From Kosakonia oryzendophytica (lineage in GTDB: Bacteria > Pseudomonadota > Gammaproteobacteria > Enterobacterales > Enterobacteriaceae), in contig NZ_FMAY01000008.1 of assembly GCF_900094925.1 (NCBI RefSeq), positions 1 to 64,000 of the forward strand: a stretch of 64,000 nucleotides of DNA, read 5' to 3'. Positions 41,843 through 54,082 of the stretch are shown piece after piece (position 1 is the stretch's first letter; every line of letters begins with the position of its first letter). A model generated the notes under the pieces. That model saw nothing but the letters and a program-made list of their open reading frames with translations. It was not told the origin of the DNA and did no database searches. A program made the translations under genes and the position numbers.

Positions 41843-43528
41843 ATGTCACGCAAAGAAACACTTTATACGCCTTATAATGGCGCAGTGTTACTGGAAAACC
41901 CGTTACTGAATAAAGGACTGGCGTTTACTGAAGAAGAGCGCCTCGCCTTTAACCTGCACGGTTTATTACCTCACAATGTTGAAAGCATTGAAGAGCAAAC
42001 CGATCGCGCGTGGAAACAGTTCTGCCATTTCAAAAAAGATATCTCTCGCCATGTGTATCTGCGCAATATTCAGGATACTAACGAGACCTTATTTTATAAC
42101 CTGCTGCGCACGCATATGCAGGAAACATTACCGATTATTTATACCCCGACAGTGGGTGAAGCCTGCGAACACTTCTCGGAAATTTACCGCCGTGCACGTG
42201 GGTTATTTATCTCGTGGCCAAACCGCCATCATATTGATGAAATGCTGCAAAGCTTTTCCCGTAACGACATCCGCGTGATCGTCGTGACCGATGGCGAACG
42301 TATCCTTGGCCTGGGCGATCAGGGTGTCGGCGGGATGGGCATTCCGATTGGCAAACTCTCGCTGTATACCGCCTGCGGGGGGATTCACCCGGCGTCTACG
42401 CTGCCTATTATGCTGGATGTCGGTACTAACAATACCCAGCACCTGGAAGATCCGCTGTACATGGGCTGGCGGCATCCCCGCATCAGCGACGATGAATATC
42501 TTGAGTTTATGGATATGTTCATTGAGGCAGTGAAGACCCGTTGGCCGGACGTGCTGCTGCAATTTGAAGATTTTGCGCAGAAGAACGCGACGAAACTGCT
42601 CAACCGCTACCGTAATGAGCTGTGCTGCTTCAACGACGATATTCAGGGAACCGCTGCGGTCACCTCCGGCACGCTGATGGCAGCGTCGCAGGTGGCGGGG
42701 ACACGTTTACGCGATCAGCGCGTAGTGTTCCTCGGTAGCGGCTCGGCCGGGTGCGGTATCGCCGACAAAATCATGGCGCTGATGGTTGCCGATGGCGCAA
42801 CGCCGGAACAGGCACGCAACAACATTTTCATGATTGATCGCTTTGGCTTGCTGACGGATGACATGCCTAATTTGCTGGATTTCCAGCAAAATCTGGTCAC
42901 CTCACGCGCGAGCATCGCCCACTGGAAGGTGGAGTCGTCCAATATCTCGCTGCTGGAAGTGGTGCGCAACGCCCACCCAACCGTGCTGATTGGCGTCTCC
43001 GGTCAGCCGGGACTGTTCAGCGAAGAGGTCGTCAAAGAGATGCATCGCCACTGCCCGCGCCCGATTATTATGCCGCTGTCCAACCCCACATCACGTGCGG
43101 AAGCGCAGCCCAAAGATCTGATCGAATGGACGCAGGGCGCTGCGCTGATTGCCACCGGCAGCCCGTTCGCGCCGGTATTCTGGCAGGACGAACACTACGA
43201 GATTGCCCAATGTAATAACGCTTACATCTTCCCCGGCCTCGGCCTTGGCGTACTGGCAAGCAAAGCCAGGCGCGTAACAGAAGCGATGCTGGTAACGGCC
43301 AGTAAAACCCTTGCTGCGCATTCGCCGCTGGCAACGACCGAGAAAGGCGGATTATTGCCGCCAGTGGAAATGATCGAAAGCGTTTCTCGTGCGATTGCGC
43401 TTGAGGTAGCCCGTGTGGCACAGCAAGAAGGTGTTGCGCCCGCCATGAGCGAAGACGCATTGCAGCAAAGCCTGGATAAAACCTGGTGGAATGCCACCTA
43501 CAGCGCCTATAAACGCGCTTCGTTCTAA
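41843..43528 (+). CDS. maeA: NAD-dependent malic enzyme
   Basis: The 561-residue enzyme oxidatively decarboxylates malate to pyruvate with NAD. It matches E. coli MaeA (565 aa) in length and landmarks: the catalytic tyrosine in [46 protein letters not shown], the divalent-metal aspartates in [13 protein letters not shown] and [14 protein letters not shown], and the NAD-binding [20 protein letters not shown] precedes the ATG. It probably shares a transcript with the AEC transporter. Confidence 0.93.
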   Translation: MSRKETLYTPYNGAVLLENPLLNKGLAFTEEERLAFNLHGLLPHNVESIEEQTDRAWKQFCHFKKDISRHVYLRNIQDTNETLFYNLLRTHMQETLPIIYTPTVGEACEHFSEIYRRARGLFISWPNRHHIDEMLQSFSRNDIRVIVVTDGERILGLGDQGVGGMGIPIGKLSLYTACGGIHPASTLPIMLDVGTNNTQHLEDPLYMGWRHPRISDDEYLEFMDMFIEAVKTRWPDVLLQFEDFAQKNATKLLNRYRNELCCFNDDIQGTAAVTSGTLMAASQVAGTRLRDQRVVFLGSGSAGCGIADKIMALMVADGATPEQARNNIFMIDRFGLLTDDMPNLLDFQQNLVTSRASIAHWKVESSNISLLEVVRNAHPTVLIGVSGQPGLFSEEVVKEMHRHCPRPIIMPLSNPTSRAEAQPKDLIEWTQGAALIATGSPFAPVFWQDEHYEIAQCNNAYIFPGLGLGVLASKARRVTEAMLVTASKTLAAHSPLATTEKGGLLPPVEMIESVSRAIALEVARVAQQEGVAPAMSEDALQQSLDKTWWNATYSAYKRASF

Positions 43529-43540
43529 ACCTGCCTGACC

Positions 43541-43562
43541 ACGGAGGACTGCGGTCCTCCGT
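43541..43562 (+). terminator. Hairpin after maeA, probable terminator
   Basis: ACGGAGGAC (43541-43549) and GTCCTCCGT (43554-43562) form a perfect stem 13 bp after the stop codon. The following sequence is C/T-rich rather than a clean T-run, so its efficiency is uncertain. Confidence 0.5.
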
Positions 43563-43780
43563 CATCTCTCCTGATAACGTTTTCCCCCGCCCATTTGCCC
43601 AAAGTGTGAAGAGGTGCATAGCACCAGGTCAACCAGAGACAATTTTGTTAACTGAGGAAATACCGACTCCGGAAGCGCTACCGTATACTTGTTTCAGTCC
43701 GGGAAAAAAGTTTTCCGCTGCAACCAGCAGTCAGAACCCACTTCTGGCCGCCAGGTAAACGCACATTGAGGGTCGAGTTT

Positions 43781-44101
43781 ATGGAAAAGAAACATATTTA
43801 TCTGTTTTGTTCTGCGGGCATGTCGACGTCGCTGCTGGTCTCCAAGATGCGGGCCCAGGCGGAAAAATATGCGGTCCCGGTCATTATTGAAGCATTTTCT
43901 GAAACGCTGGCCGCGGAAAAAGGTCCCCAGGCGGATGTCGTCTTATTAGGCCCGCAAATCGCCTACCTGCTTCCCGAAATCCAGCGCCTGTTACCCGATA
44001 AACCCGTTGAAGTGATTGATCCCCTGCTGTACGGCAAAGTCGATGGCTTAGGGGTGTTAAAAGCGGCCGTAGCGACAATCAAAAAAGCCGCTGCCCACTG
44101 A
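43781..44101 (+). CDS. chbB: PTS N,N'-diacetylchitobiose-specific IIB component ChbB
   Basis: The 106-residue protein is nearly the same as E. coli Chb[21 protein letters not shown], with the phosphorylated cysteine C10, then [19 protein letters not shown] and [17 protein letters not shown]. It takes phosphate from ChbA and passes it to the disaccharide carried by ChbC. The start at 43781 follows GAGGG; an ATG five codons earlier is not needed. It is the first gene of the chb operon. Confidence 0.96.
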   Translation: MEKKHIYLFCSAGMSTSLLVSKMRAQAEKYAVPVIIEAFSETLAAEKGPQADVVLLGPQIAYLLPEIQRLLPDKPVEVIDPLLYGKVDGLGVLKAAVATIKKAAAH

Positions 44102-44174
44102 TTTTTTGCCATTTCATCGTTATTTCCTCATGTTCACCGCGCGATATTCGTGCGGTCATTAAGGGTATTTTTCT

Positions 44175-45533
44175 ATGAGTAATGCCATTGCTTCACTTGA
44201 AAAGATACTTCTTCCTTTTGCGGTCAAAATAGGAAAGCAACCTCACGTTAACGCCGTTAAAAATGGCTTTATCCGGCTGATGCCATTAACCCTTGCCGGG
44301 GCGATGTTCGTCCTGATCAACAACGTTTTTCTGAGTTTTGGCGACGGTTCGTTTTTCTATTCGCTGGGCGTTCGCCTTGATGCATCCACCATTGAAACGC
44401 TTAATGGCCTGAAAGGCATTGGCGGTAATGTCTACAACGGCACACTGGGCATCATGTCATTAATGGCACCCTTCTTTATTGGTATGGCCCTGGCGGAAGA
44501 GCGCAAAGTGGATGCGCTGGCCGCCGGACTGTTATCCATTGCCGCATTTATGACCGTGACACCCTACAGCGTGGGTGAAGCCTATGCGGTGGGGGCAAAC
44601 TGGTTGGGCGGCGCCAATATTATCTCAGGGATTATTATTGGCCTGGTCGTGGCGGAAATGTTCACATTTATTGTGCGCCGCAACTGGGTGATTACCTTAC
44701 CGGATAGCGTGCCTGCATCGGTTTCCCGCTCCTTTTCGGCGTTAATTCCCGGTTTTATTATTCTGTCGATTATGGGGATTATCGCCTGGGCGCTGGCGAA
44801 CGCGGGCACCAACTTCCATCAAATCATTATGGATACCATTTCCACGCCGCTGGCTTCACTCGGCAGCATTGTCGGCTGGGTTTACGTGCTGTTTGTACCG
44901 CTGCTGTGGTTCTTCGGTATTCATGGTTCGCTGGCACTGACCGCACTGGATAGCGGCATTATGACCCCATGGGCGCTGGAGAACATTGCCACATACCAGC
45001 AATATGGATCTGTGGCCGCAGCGCTGGAAGCCGGCAAAACCTTCCACGTCTGGGCGAAACCGATGCTGGATTCCTATATTTTCCTTGGCGGCAGCGGCGC
45101 AACCCTTGGGCTGATTATTGCCATCTTCATCGCATCACGCCGCGCGGATCATCGCCAGGTCGCCAAACTGGCGCTGCCATCCGGCCTCTTCCAGATTAAC
45201 GAACCGATCCTGTTTGGTCTGCCGATCATCATGAACCCGGTCATGTTTATCCCGTTTATTCTGGTGCAACCGGTGCTGGCGGCCATCACCCTGCTGGCTT
45301 ACTACGCGGGCATTATTCCGCCAATTACCAACATTGCGCCATGGACCATGCCAACCGGGCTCGGCGCTTTCTTTAATACCAATGGCAGCATCGCCGCCTT
45401 GTTACTCGCGCTGTTCAACCTCGGTATCGCCACGCTGATCTACCTCCCCTTCGTGGTGGTCGCCAACAAGGCGCAACACGCCATTGAAGAGGAAGAGAGC
45501 GAAGAAGATATCGCTAACGCGTTGAAATTCTGA
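44175..45533 (+). CDS. chbC: PTS N,N'-diacetylchitobiose-specific IIC component ChbC
   Basis: The 452-residue permease has about ten membrane segments of the lactose/cellobiose (Lac) PTS family. Landmarks are [21 protein letters not shown] near the N-terminus, [21 protein letters not shown] and [21 protein letters not shown], the latter containing the NEP motif with the substrate-binding glutamate. It imports chitobiose and probably cellobiose. It begins 73 bp after chbB. Confidence 0.95.
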   Translation: MSNAIASLEKILLPFAVKIGKQPHVNAVKNGFIRLMPLTLAGAMFVLINNVFLSFGDGSFFYSLGVRLDASTIETLNGLKGIGGNVYNGTLGIMSLMAPFFIGMALAEERKVDALAAGLLSIAAFMTVTPYSVGEAYAVGANWLGGANIISGIIIGLVVAEMFTFIVRRNWVITLPDSVPASVSRSFSALIPGFIILSIMGIIAWALANAGTNFHQIIMDTISTPLASLGSIVGWVYVLFVPLLWFFGIHGSLALTALDSGIMTPWALENIATYQQYGSVAAALEAGKTFHVWAKPMLDSYIFLGGSGATLGLIIAIFIASRRADHRQVAKLALPSGLFQINEPILFGLPIIMNPVMFIPFILVQPVLAAITLLAYYAGIIPPITNIAPWTMPTGLGAFFNTNGSIAALLLALFNLGIATLIYLPFVVVANKAQHAIEEEESEEDIANALKF

Positions 45534-45583
45534 TCATCACCGGCAGGCATATACACCTGCCGAACAGCTTACAAGGAGACACT

Positions 45584-45934
45584 ATGTTCGATATCGACAA
45601 TGCCATGGAGACGCCGCTGGCAACCGATGCGCTGGAAGAGGTGATCATGGGCCTTATCATCAATGCCGGTCAGGCACGCAGCCTGGCCTATGCGGCGCTG
45701 AAACAAGCCAAGCTGGGCGATTGTGCCGCCGCGCGAACCATGATGGAACAGTCGCGCATGGCGCTTAATGAGGCACATCGGGTGCAGACTAAACTGATTG
45801 AAGACGATCAGGGCGAAGGAAGAATCAACGTAAGCCTGGTGCTGGTGCATGCGCAGGATCATCTGATGAACGCCATGCTGGCGCGTGAACTGGTTACCGA
45901 GTTGATCGATGTCCATGAAATACTGAATAAGTGA
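45584..45934 (+). CDS. chbA: PTS N,N'-diacetylchitobiose-specific IIA component ChbA
   Basis: The 116-residue helical protein is a Lac-family IIA. The phosphorylated histidine is in [20 protein letters not shown], where the trimer-forming aspartate is also present. An acidic tail leads to EILNK. It receives phosphate from HPr and donates it to ChbB. AAGGAG precedes the ATG. Confidence 0.95.
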   Translation: MFDIDNAMETPLATDALEEVIMGLIINAGQARSLAYAALKQAKLGDCAAARTMMEQSRMALNEAHRVQTKLIEDDQGEGRINVSLVLVHAQDHLMNAMLARELVTELIDVHEILNK

Positions 45935-45941
45935 GGAGCGA

Positions 45942-46784
45942 ATGATGCAGTCGCAGCTCAACCCCCAGGAAATCACCACTGTCCGTGAACAGCAGTTGTT
46001 TAATGGCAAAAATTTCCATGTGTTCATCTACAACAAAACGGAAAGCGCCAGCGGGTTGCATCAGCACGACTACTACGAGTTTACTCTTGTGTTAACCGGC
46101 CGCTATTACCAGGTCATTAACGGTAAGCGCGTGCTGCTGGAGCGTGGCGATTTCGTGTTTATCCCGCTGGGATCGCATCATCAAAGTTTCTACGAATTCG
46201 GCGCGACGCGCATTCTGAACGTAGGTATCAGTAAGCGGTTCTTCGAGCAGCATTATCTTTCACTGCTGCCGTTTTGCTTCGTCGCCTCGCAGGCTTACCG
46301 CACCACCAGCGCTTTTCAGGCGTATGTCGAGACGGTTATCTCCTCCCTCAATTTCCGTGAAAGCGGGCTGGATGAATTTGTTGAAGCCATTACTTTCCAT
46401 ATTATCAACCGCTTACGCCATTACCGTGAAGAACAAGTGATTGATGATACTCCGCAATGGCTGAAATCCACCGTGGAAGCGATGCACGATAAAACGCAGT
46501 TTGGCGATCATGCGCTGGAGAATATGGTTCGCCTGTCAGCAAAATCCCAAGAGTATCTGACCCGTGCAGTACGGCGTTATTACGGCAAAACGCCAATGCA
46601 GATTATCAATGAGATCCGCATCGATTTTGCCAAAAAACAGCTGGAGATGACCAACTATTCGGTTACCGATATCGCCTGGGAATCCGGTTATAGCAGCCCC
46701 AGCCTGTTTATTAAGACGTTTAAAAAAATGACGTCTTTTACGCCCAATGGTTATCGCAAAAGTTTAACGGAGTTAATTCAGTAA
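45942..46784 (+). CDS. chbR: AraC-family regulator of the chb operon, ChbR
   Basis: ChbR (280 aa) has an N-terminal cupin ([42 protein letters not shown]) and a C-terminal AraC double HTH ([26 protein letters not shown]-like). In E. coli it represses the operon without substrate and activates it with NagC relief and chitobiose-6-phosphate. Sequence is almost unchanged from E. coli over long stretches. GAGGAG precedes the ATG, 8 bp after chbA. Confidence 0.95.
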   Translation: MMQSQLNPQEITTVREQQLFNGKNFHVFIYNKTESASGLHQHDYYEFTLVLTGRYYQVINGKRVLLERGDFVFIPLGSHHQSFYEFGATRILNVGISKRFFEQHYLSLLPFCFVASQAYRTTSAFQAYVETVISSLNFRESGLDEFVEAITFHIINRLRHYREEQVIDDTPQWLKSTVEAMHDKTQFGDHALENMVRLSAKSQEYLTRAVRRYYGKTPMQIINEIRIDFAKKQLEMTNYSVTDIAWESGYSSPSLFIKTFKKMTSFTPNGYRKSLTELIQ

Positions 46785-46878
46785 CCCGTTTATTTCCTGC
46801 ATTTTCAACCGGCCCAGCCACGCCTGGCGGCAACGCGTTTCTTTCTGCAACGGGCTGAGCACACTGAAGGGAGAAGTT

Positions 46879-48234
46879 ATGAGCCAGAAATTAAAAATCG
46901 TTACCATTGGCGGCGGCAGCAGCTATACCCCGGAGCTTCTCGAAGGTTTTATTAAACGCTATCACGAACTGCCGGTGAGTGAATTATGGCTGGTCGACGT
47001 TGAAGAGGGAAAAGAGAAGCTGGATATTATTTTCAATCTTTGCCAGCGCATGGTTGAAAAAGCGGGTGTGCCGCTGAAAGTGTACAAAACGCTGAACCGT
47101 CGCGAAGCGCTGCAGGGGGCGGATTTTGTCACCACACAATTGCGAGTGGGCCAGTTGAAAGCGCGTGAACTGGACGAACGCATCCCGCTCAGTCATGGGT
47201 ATCTGGGCCAGGAAACCAACGGCGCGGGCGGCCTGTTTAAAGGATTACGCACCATTCCGGTGATCTTCGACATTATTAAAGATGTCGAGGCTATCTGCCC
47301 GAATGCGTGGGTGATTAACTTTACCAACCCGGCGGGCATGGTGACCGAAGCGGTTTACCGCCATACCGGCTTTAAAAAGTTTATTGGCGTTTGCAATATC
47401 CCCACCGGGATGAAGATGTTTATCCGCGATGTGCTGAAATTAACGGAGAGCGACGATCTCGCTATCGATCTGTTTGGCCTGAATCATATGGTCTTTATTA
47501 AAGAGGTGCGGGTGAATGGCGTCTCGCGCTTTGCGGAATTACTTGATGGCGTGGCAAGCGGAGCATTAAGCGCCTCGACGGTGAAGAATATTTTCGACAT
47601 GCCATTTAGCGAAGGGTTAATCCGCTCACTGAACCTGCTGCCTTGCTCCTACCTGCTCTACTATGTCAAACAAAAAGAGATGCTGGCCATTGAGATGGGC
47701 GAGTATTACAAAGGCGGCGCCCGTGCGCAGGTAGTGCAAAAGGTCGAAAAACAGTTGTTTGACCTCTATAAAGATCCACAACTGAACACGAAACCGAAAG
47801 AGCTGGAACAGCGCGGCGGCGCATACTACTCCGACGCAGCTTGTGAAGTGATTAACGCCATCTATAACGACAAACAGAGCGAACACTACGTCAACATTCC
47901 CCATCACGGACGGGTGGATAACATCCCGGCGGACTGGGCAGTTGAGATGACCTGCCTGCTCGGTCGCGATGGTGCAACGCCCCATCCGCGCATCACCCAT
48001 TTTGATGAAAAGGTGCTGGGGCTTATCTATACCATCAAAGGGTTTGAAGTGGCGGCCAGTCAGGCGGCGCTGAGCGGCAAATTTAACGATGTGGTGCTGG
48101 CGCTGAGTCTCAGCCCGCTGATTCATTCCGACAGCGATGCCGAAGTGCTGGCGCGCGAACTGATTCTGGCGCATGAGAAGTGGCTGCCGAACTTTGCCGA
48201 CTGCATTAAAACGCTCAGGGATGAACGACGCTAA
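46879..48234 (+). CDS. chbF: 6-phospho-beta-glucosidase / diacetylchitobiose-6-phosphate hydrolase ChbF
   Basis: This 451-residue GH4 enzyme cleaves the imported phosphodisaccharide with NAD and a metal. The N-terminal Rossmann motif is KIVTIGGGSSYTPELLEGF; the GH4 metal and catalytic region is INFTNPAGMVTEAVYRHT and KFIGVCNIPTGM, with GLNHMVFI after it. It follows chbR by 94 bp and lies before chbG. Confidence 0.95.
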   Translation: MSQKLKIVTIGGGSSYTPELLEGFIKRYHELPVSELWLVDVEEGKEKLDIIFNLCQRMVEKAGVPLKVYKTLNRREALQGADFVTTQLRVGQLKARELDERIPLSHGYLGQETNGAGGLFKGLRTIPVIFDIIKDVEAICPNAWVINFTNPAGMVTEAVYRHTGFKKFIGVCNIPTGMKMFIRDVLKLTESDDLAIDLFGLNHMVFIKEVRVNGVSRFAELLDGVASGALSASTVKNIFDMPFSEGLIRSLNLLPCSYLLYYVKQKEMLAIEMGEYYKGGARAQVVQKVEKQLFDLYKDPQLNTKPKELEQRGGAYYSDAACEVINAIYNDKQSEHYVNIPHHGRVDNIPADWAVEMTCLLGRDGATPHPRITHFDEKVLGLIYTIKGFEVAASQAALSGKFNDVVLALSLSPLIHSDSDAEVLARELILAHEKWLPNFADCIKTLRDERR

Positions 48235-48243
48235 GAGGTGGCT

Positions 48244-49008
48244 ATGGAACGCTTATTGATTGTGAATGCCGATGATTTTGGCCTCAGCAAAGGGCAAAAC
48301 TACGGCATTATCGACAGTTTTCTCCACGGTGTCGTCACATCGACAACGGCGCTGGTTAATGGTGAAGCCGTTGAACATGCAGCACAACTGTCCAGCGAAT
48401 TGCCTGCACTGGCCGTGGGTTTGCACTTTGTGCTGACGCTGGGTAAACCCCTTACGCCGATGCCGGGCCTGACCCGCGACGGGCAACTGGGAAAATGGAT
48501 CTGGCAAATGGCAGAACAGGATACGTTGCCGCTCGACGAGATTGCGCAGGAGCTGGCGAGCCAGTACCGGCGTTTTGTTGGCCTGTTTGGTCGCGAACCG
48601 ACGCATCTCGATAGCCATCATCACGTGCATATGATCCCGCAACTCTTTCCTCTCGTGGCGCAGTTTGCCGCAGAACGGCGCCTGCCATTGCGTATCGACC
48701 ATCAGGCGCTGTTGCCGGCAGATGATGTGCCGCCGTCACTGCGTAGCACGCAGGGTTTCAGCAGCGGTTTTTACGGCGATGGGGTTTCGCAAGCGCTTTT
48801 TTTACAGGCGCTGGATGCCTCCGCGGACCGCGGTGAATCATCGCTGGAGATCATGTGCCACCCGGCGTTTATCGATAATACGATTCGCCAGAGCAGCTAC
48901 TGTTATCCGCGCGTGACAGAGCTGGAGATCCTTACCTCTTCGTCACTGAAATATGCCATTGCGGAGCGTGGTTACCGCCTCGGCACGTTTCTGGATCTCG
49001 CAATGTAG
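48244..49008 (+). CDS. chbG: Chitooligosaccharide deacetylase ChbG (YdjC family)
   Basis: The 254-residue protein begins [20 protein letters not shown], with the YdjC-family metal-binding DD pair, and has the other ligands in [16 protein letters not shown] and the C-terminal MCHPAFID. ChbG removes one acetyl group from chitobiose- and chitotriose-phosphate, which is needed for induction through ChbR and hydrolysis by ChbF. Start at 48244 follows GAGGT; the GTG at 48238 is too near that site. Confidence 0.94.
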   Translation: MERLLIVNADDFGLSKGQNYGIIDSFLHGVVTSTTALVNGEAVEHAAQLSSELPALAVGLHFVLTLGKPLTPMPGLTRDGQLGKWIWQMAEQDTLPLDEIAQELASQYRRFVGLFGREPTHLDSHHHVHMIPQLFPLVAQFAAERRLPLRIDHQALLPADDVPPSLRSTQGFSSGFYGDGVSQALFLQALDASADRGESSLEIMCHPAFIDNTIRQSSYCYPRVTELEILTSSSLKYAIAERGYRLGTFLDLAM

Positions 49009-49018
49009 CCGCGGCGTT

Positions 49019-49045
49019 TTGCGGCGCAACGCGCGCCGCAATTTT
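49019..49045 (+). terminator. Terminator after the chb operon
   Basis: TTGCGGCGC (49019-49027) pairs with GCGCCGCAA (49033-49041) and is followed by TTTT. It lies 11 bp after chbG, between the convergent chbG and porin genes. Confidence 0.7.
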
Positions 49046-49054
49046 CCCACTCTC

Positions 49055-51134
<2,080 letters not shown>

Positions 51135-51731
51135 ATGACTGAAAAAACATCACCGTTAACACAGCTACGCGTTAGCACCGCCCTGCATGACCTGCAAAAC
51201 GCATCCGCGATCCTGCGACGTCTTCTGTTGCCGGTGGTATGTATGCTGCTGCCTGTCATGCCCGTTTTCGCAGCGGGTGACAATAATACCAACAGCAAGA
51301 CACCGGATTGCCCCAGCGGGCAGGTTTATGACAGTACGGCGAAACAGTGCGTCCCGGCGAAAACAAGCCAACTCAGCGATGAAGATAAAACCCGTTATGC
51401 TTATCACCTGGCAAAAAAAGGGGAGTATCAGGCAGCGCTGAACCTGCTCAACACACTTAAAAATGGCAATACGGCTGAAGCCTGGAATTACCGGGGATAT
51501 GCCACGCGTAAGCTGGGGCGTACTGATGAAGGTATCGGCTATTATCAGCGTTCATTAGCACTCAATCCAGCCTATGCCAAAGCACGCGAATACCTGGGCG
51601 AAGCATGGCTGGTAAAAGGGCGTCCTGACCTGGCAAAAGCGCAATTGCGCACCATCGCGACACTTTGCGGCCATGGTTGTGAAGAGTACCGGGATCTGCA
51701 GGCAGCTATCGACGGCCATCCTGAATCCTGA
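51135..51731 (+). CDS. Exported TPR-repeat protein (198 aa)
   Basis: The N-terminus has an unusually long polar region, then a hydrophobic stretch RRLLLPVVCMLLPVMPVFAAG that looks like a signal peptide with cleavage after AFA/FAA. The mature protein has a cysteine pair (CPSGQVYDSTAKQCVP) followed by about three TPR-like helices pairs (YAYHLAKKGEYQAALNLLNT; AWNYRGYATRKLGRTDEGIGYYQRSLALNP; AKAREYLGEAWLVKGRPDLA). TPR modules mediate protein contacts. It lies just upstream of a sigma/anti-sigma pair, so it may be part of the same system. The start has no strong ribosome site. Confidence 0.7.
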   Translation: MTEKTSPLTQLRVSTALHDLQNASAILRRLLLPVVCMLLPVMPVFAAGDNNTNSKTPDCPSGQVYDSTAKQCVPAKTSQLSDEDKTRYAYHLAKKGEYQAALNLLNTLKNGNTAEAWNYRGYATRKLGRTDEGIGYYQRSLALNPAYAKAREYLGEAWLVKGRPDLAKAQLRTIATLCGHGCEEYRDLQAAIDGHPES

Positions 51732-51753
51732 GTCATGGTAAGAGGATAAAAAG

Positions 51754-52269
51754 ATTACGACCCGTGACGTCCGTCAGCATCTTGCTGAACATCTGACACG
51801 CCTGTGGCGCTATGGGCTGGTTCTGTCGCGTAACCGCGAGGTGGCGGAAGAACTGGTTCAGTCTACCTGTGTTCGCGCGCTTGAAAAAAGCGCGCAGTTC
51901 ACCCCTGGGACACGCATTGACAGTTGGTTATTCACTATCCTGCATTCCATCTGGATTTCAGATGTGCGTGCCCGCCGGGTGCGCCTGGGACAGGGGTTCG
52001 TTGAAAGCGATGAGTTACTGGCGCCGGATACGCATGAACAGGATGAAGCACGCCTGCACTATGCGAAAATCATGCAGTGCGTAAGCGCACTGCCGGAAGC
52101 ACAGCGCAATGCCATGTTCTTAGTCTATGTTGAAGGTTTTACCTATCAGGAGGCAGCAGACACATTGTCTGTACCGATTGGCACTATCATGAGCCGGCTG
52201 GCTACGGCGAGGGCAAAAATCGCCCAGGTGATTCACACGCCGCCCCCTGTACAGGAGAAACGATATTGA
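51754..52269 (+). CDS. ECF-type RNA polymerase sigma factor, apparent ATT start
   Basis: The protein has sigma region 2 (LAEHLTRLWRYGLVLSRNRE, then ELVQSTCVRALEKSAQF and SWLFTILHSIWISDVRAR) and region 4 (LPEAQRNAMFLVYVEGFTYQ and TIMSRLATARAKI). No ATG, GTG or TTG lies between the in-frame stop at 51739 and a GTG at 51841, yet clear region 2 coding starts before 51841. ATT at 51754 has AAGAGG eight bases upstream and would give TTRDVRQHLAEHL as the N-terminus (171 aa). ATT is a rare start, known from E. coli infC and pcnB. A shorter 142-aa product from 51841 would lose part of region 2. It overlaps the anti-sigma gene by four bases. Confidence 0.78.
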   Translation: MTTRDVRQHLAEHLTRLWRYGLVLSRNREVAEELVQSTCVRALEKSAQFTPGTRIDSWLFTILHSIWISDVRARRVRLGQGFVESDELLAPDTHEQDEARLHYAKIMQCVSALPEAQRNAMFLVYVEGFTYQEAADTLSVPIGTIMSRLATARAKIAQVIHTPPPVQEKRY

Positions 52270-53063
52270 AATCAATCAGATTTACAGCACCGTACAGCGA
52301 TGAGGCGATAGTCGCCTGGCTCGATGGTGAAATGCCAGCCAGTGATGCAGAGCGCTTTGCGATCGCGCTTGGCCAGGATAAACACCTGGCCGAACGAACC
52401 GACGAGTTAAGGCTCAACCAGGCAGACGTTGCCCGTGCCTTTGCGCCCCTCCTGGGGGATGCGCCGCAGTCTCGTATGGAGGAACAACTGGCTAACGTGC
52501 TGGCCCACCAACCTGCCCCTTTTCACAAAGCACCGGGCGTCAGTCGACGCGCGTTGATCGCGGCCTCACTCAGTTTTCTGGCTATAGGTTCGGGGCTGGG
52601 CTATTTCGCGCGCCCCGCGACCAGGGTTCAGGGCGAAAGCGAAAAAATGCGTGACCTTGAGGCACAGTATATGTCTCTGTACAGTGCGGAAACATTGCTG
52701 GATGCAGACAGTTCCCCCTCAGCGTTGCAGCGTGGGCTGGCGCGTACGGCACAAGACATAGGTTTGCGGGCGAATGAACAGCAACTGGTACTGCAAGGCG
52801 CAGAGCTGAAAATGGTGCGGATGCTGCGCTATGACAGCACCTCGATTGCGCAAATTGCCTGGATGCATGCCGATTACGGCCCGATGGCGCTCTGTATTTC
52901 ACCGGACAGCCATCCTGCCAGCACAGAACTTCGTCATGAACAACGCCATGCGATGAACCTCGTCTGGTGGCATTCCAGAGGCTATCAGTTTGTGTTGATC
53001 GGCCGTAACCCTGCCGACCAATTGCAACAAAACGCACTGACGTTGCAAGCGGCGTTGGCATAG
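52266..53063 (+). CDS. Membrane-bound anti-sigma factor
   Basis: Translation starts at a TTG overlapping the sigma stop (TTGA), after GGAG. The 265-residue protein has a short cytoplasmic N-terminal region (YSDEAIVAWLDGEMPASDAERF, the typical start of anti-sigma factors of the FecR/RskA kind), one membrane segment at about 95-114 (LIAASLSFLAIGSGLGYF) and a periplasmic C-terminal domain. No zinc-binding HxxxCxxC motif is seen, so it is not a ZAS-type anti-sigma factor. It should hold the preceding sigma factor inactive until an envelope signal arrives; the signal is unknown. Confidence 0.78.
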   Translation: MKSIRFTAPYSDEAIVAWLDGEMPASDAERFAIALGQDKHLAERTDELRLNQADVARAFAPLLGDAPQSRMEEQLANVLAHQPAPFHKAPGVSRRALIAASLSFLAIGSGLGYFARPATRVQGESEKMRDLEAQYMSLYSAETLLDADSSPSALQRGLARTAQDIGLRANEQQLVLQGAELKMVRMLRYDSTSIAQIAWMHADYGPMALCISPDSHPASTELRHEQRHAMNLVWWHSRGYQFVLIGRNPADQLQQNALTLQAALA

Positions 53064-53110
53064 CAAAAAAAAACGCACCGGCATGCTGATTGACTGGCTG
53101 CCAGGGGGAT

Positions 53111-53689
53111 TTATACGGCCTGGTGTGGGCGGGCCTGAATCTCAATCGTGATCGTCACGGTGTCATCCACCAGCGCGGCAAAGCTATCCATATTGAATGC
53201 TGAGCGCGAAATCGCGGTCGAGGCATGCAGAAAAATATTCTCCGCACCCGAGAGTTCGCCATGTTGACTTTTCAGGGAGGCATCAAGGATCACCGGGCGT
53301 GTGACATTTTTCACGGCCAGGGTCCCGAATACCCGAAAATGTCCCTTTCCGAGAGCCACCACGCGACTGCTTGTGAATGCGATGTTTGGGTAGTGTGCAG
53401 CATCAAAAAAAAGGTGGCTTTTCATCTGATACGTTAACAGGGTATTGGACGCCTTAAGGGTATCAACCGGAATGGTGACGTCTATCCGGTCGCCACGTTC
53501 ATTTCCGGTATCCAGCGTAATATTTCCCGTCACCTTTTCCAGGCTGGCTTCTGAGGTCCCCCCAAATGCATGCCAGGCGAGGGCAATCGTCGTTTTCTGC
53601 GTGTTGATACTGTAGCTGGCAGGGCTGGCATATAACGAAAATGGCGTGATTAAAAATCCGAGAGCGATGACGGGCATGATACGGGTCAT
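53111..53689 (-). CDS. YceI-family periplasmic protein
   Basis: The 192-residue protein starts with a signal peptide MTRIMPVIALGFLITPFSLYA and has the YceI lipocalin-like pattern: SYSINTQKTTIALAWHAFGG, TLDTGNERGDRIDVTIPVDTL, LTYQMKSHLFFDAAHYPNIAFTS and VKNVTRPVILDASL. Members bind isoprenoid-like lipids such as polyprenyl quinones. It is convergent with the anti-sigma gene and, given proximity, could be a target of that sigma factor; this is inference. Confidence 0.85.
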   Translation of the reverse strand: MTRIMPVIALGFLITPFSLYASPASYSINTQKTTIALAWHAFGGTSEASLEKVTGNITLDTGNERGDRIDVTIPVDTLKASNTLLTYQMKSHLFFDAAHYPNIAFTSSRVVALGKGHFRVFGTLAVKNVTRPVILDASLKSQHGELSGAENIFLHASTAISRSAFNMDSFAALVDDTVTITIEIQARPHQAV

Positions 53690-54082
53690 AGTGGTAATCC
53701 TTGAGGTGGTTACCGTGTAAACGCGTCAACCTTGCTTCTTATTCGATCCCGCATCTCGTTTCACAGCAAACAGACGGTAAAAGAGAGAAAGCGATAGAGA
53801 ATATATTGTTAAAATATCTTAAATTTCAGTCAATTATAAACAAAATGAGTGTGCAGGATAATCAGATGTGCGTTTGCATTACATCCCTTCTCGCTCATGC
53901 GGATCGTCTGATCCCACCGGGTCAGTCTGTATGTGCCAATAGCGAAAATTCACTCGTTGTCGCTCAAATCGCTGACAGAAACCGTCAACACGAACCTCTG
54001 CTGTTCGCGCTTGAGGGACAGCCATACTCAAATCTCTCACAAGGCTCAATATCAACGTGAGGCGCGTAACAAACGCTGGCGA
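53690..54082. other. Intergenic stretch without a supported gene
   Basis: This is the upstream region of the YceI gene and the downstream region of the LysR gene. A 119-codon frame covers most of it on the plus strand (53701-54060), but it lacks a ribosome site and has no family resemblance. The YceI promoter should lie within about the first 100 bp. Confidence 0.5.

Noticed and set aside
53701-54060. 119-codon plus-strand frame between the YceI and LysR genes
   Set aside because: No ribosome site and no recognisable domain; it overlaps the YceI promoter region.
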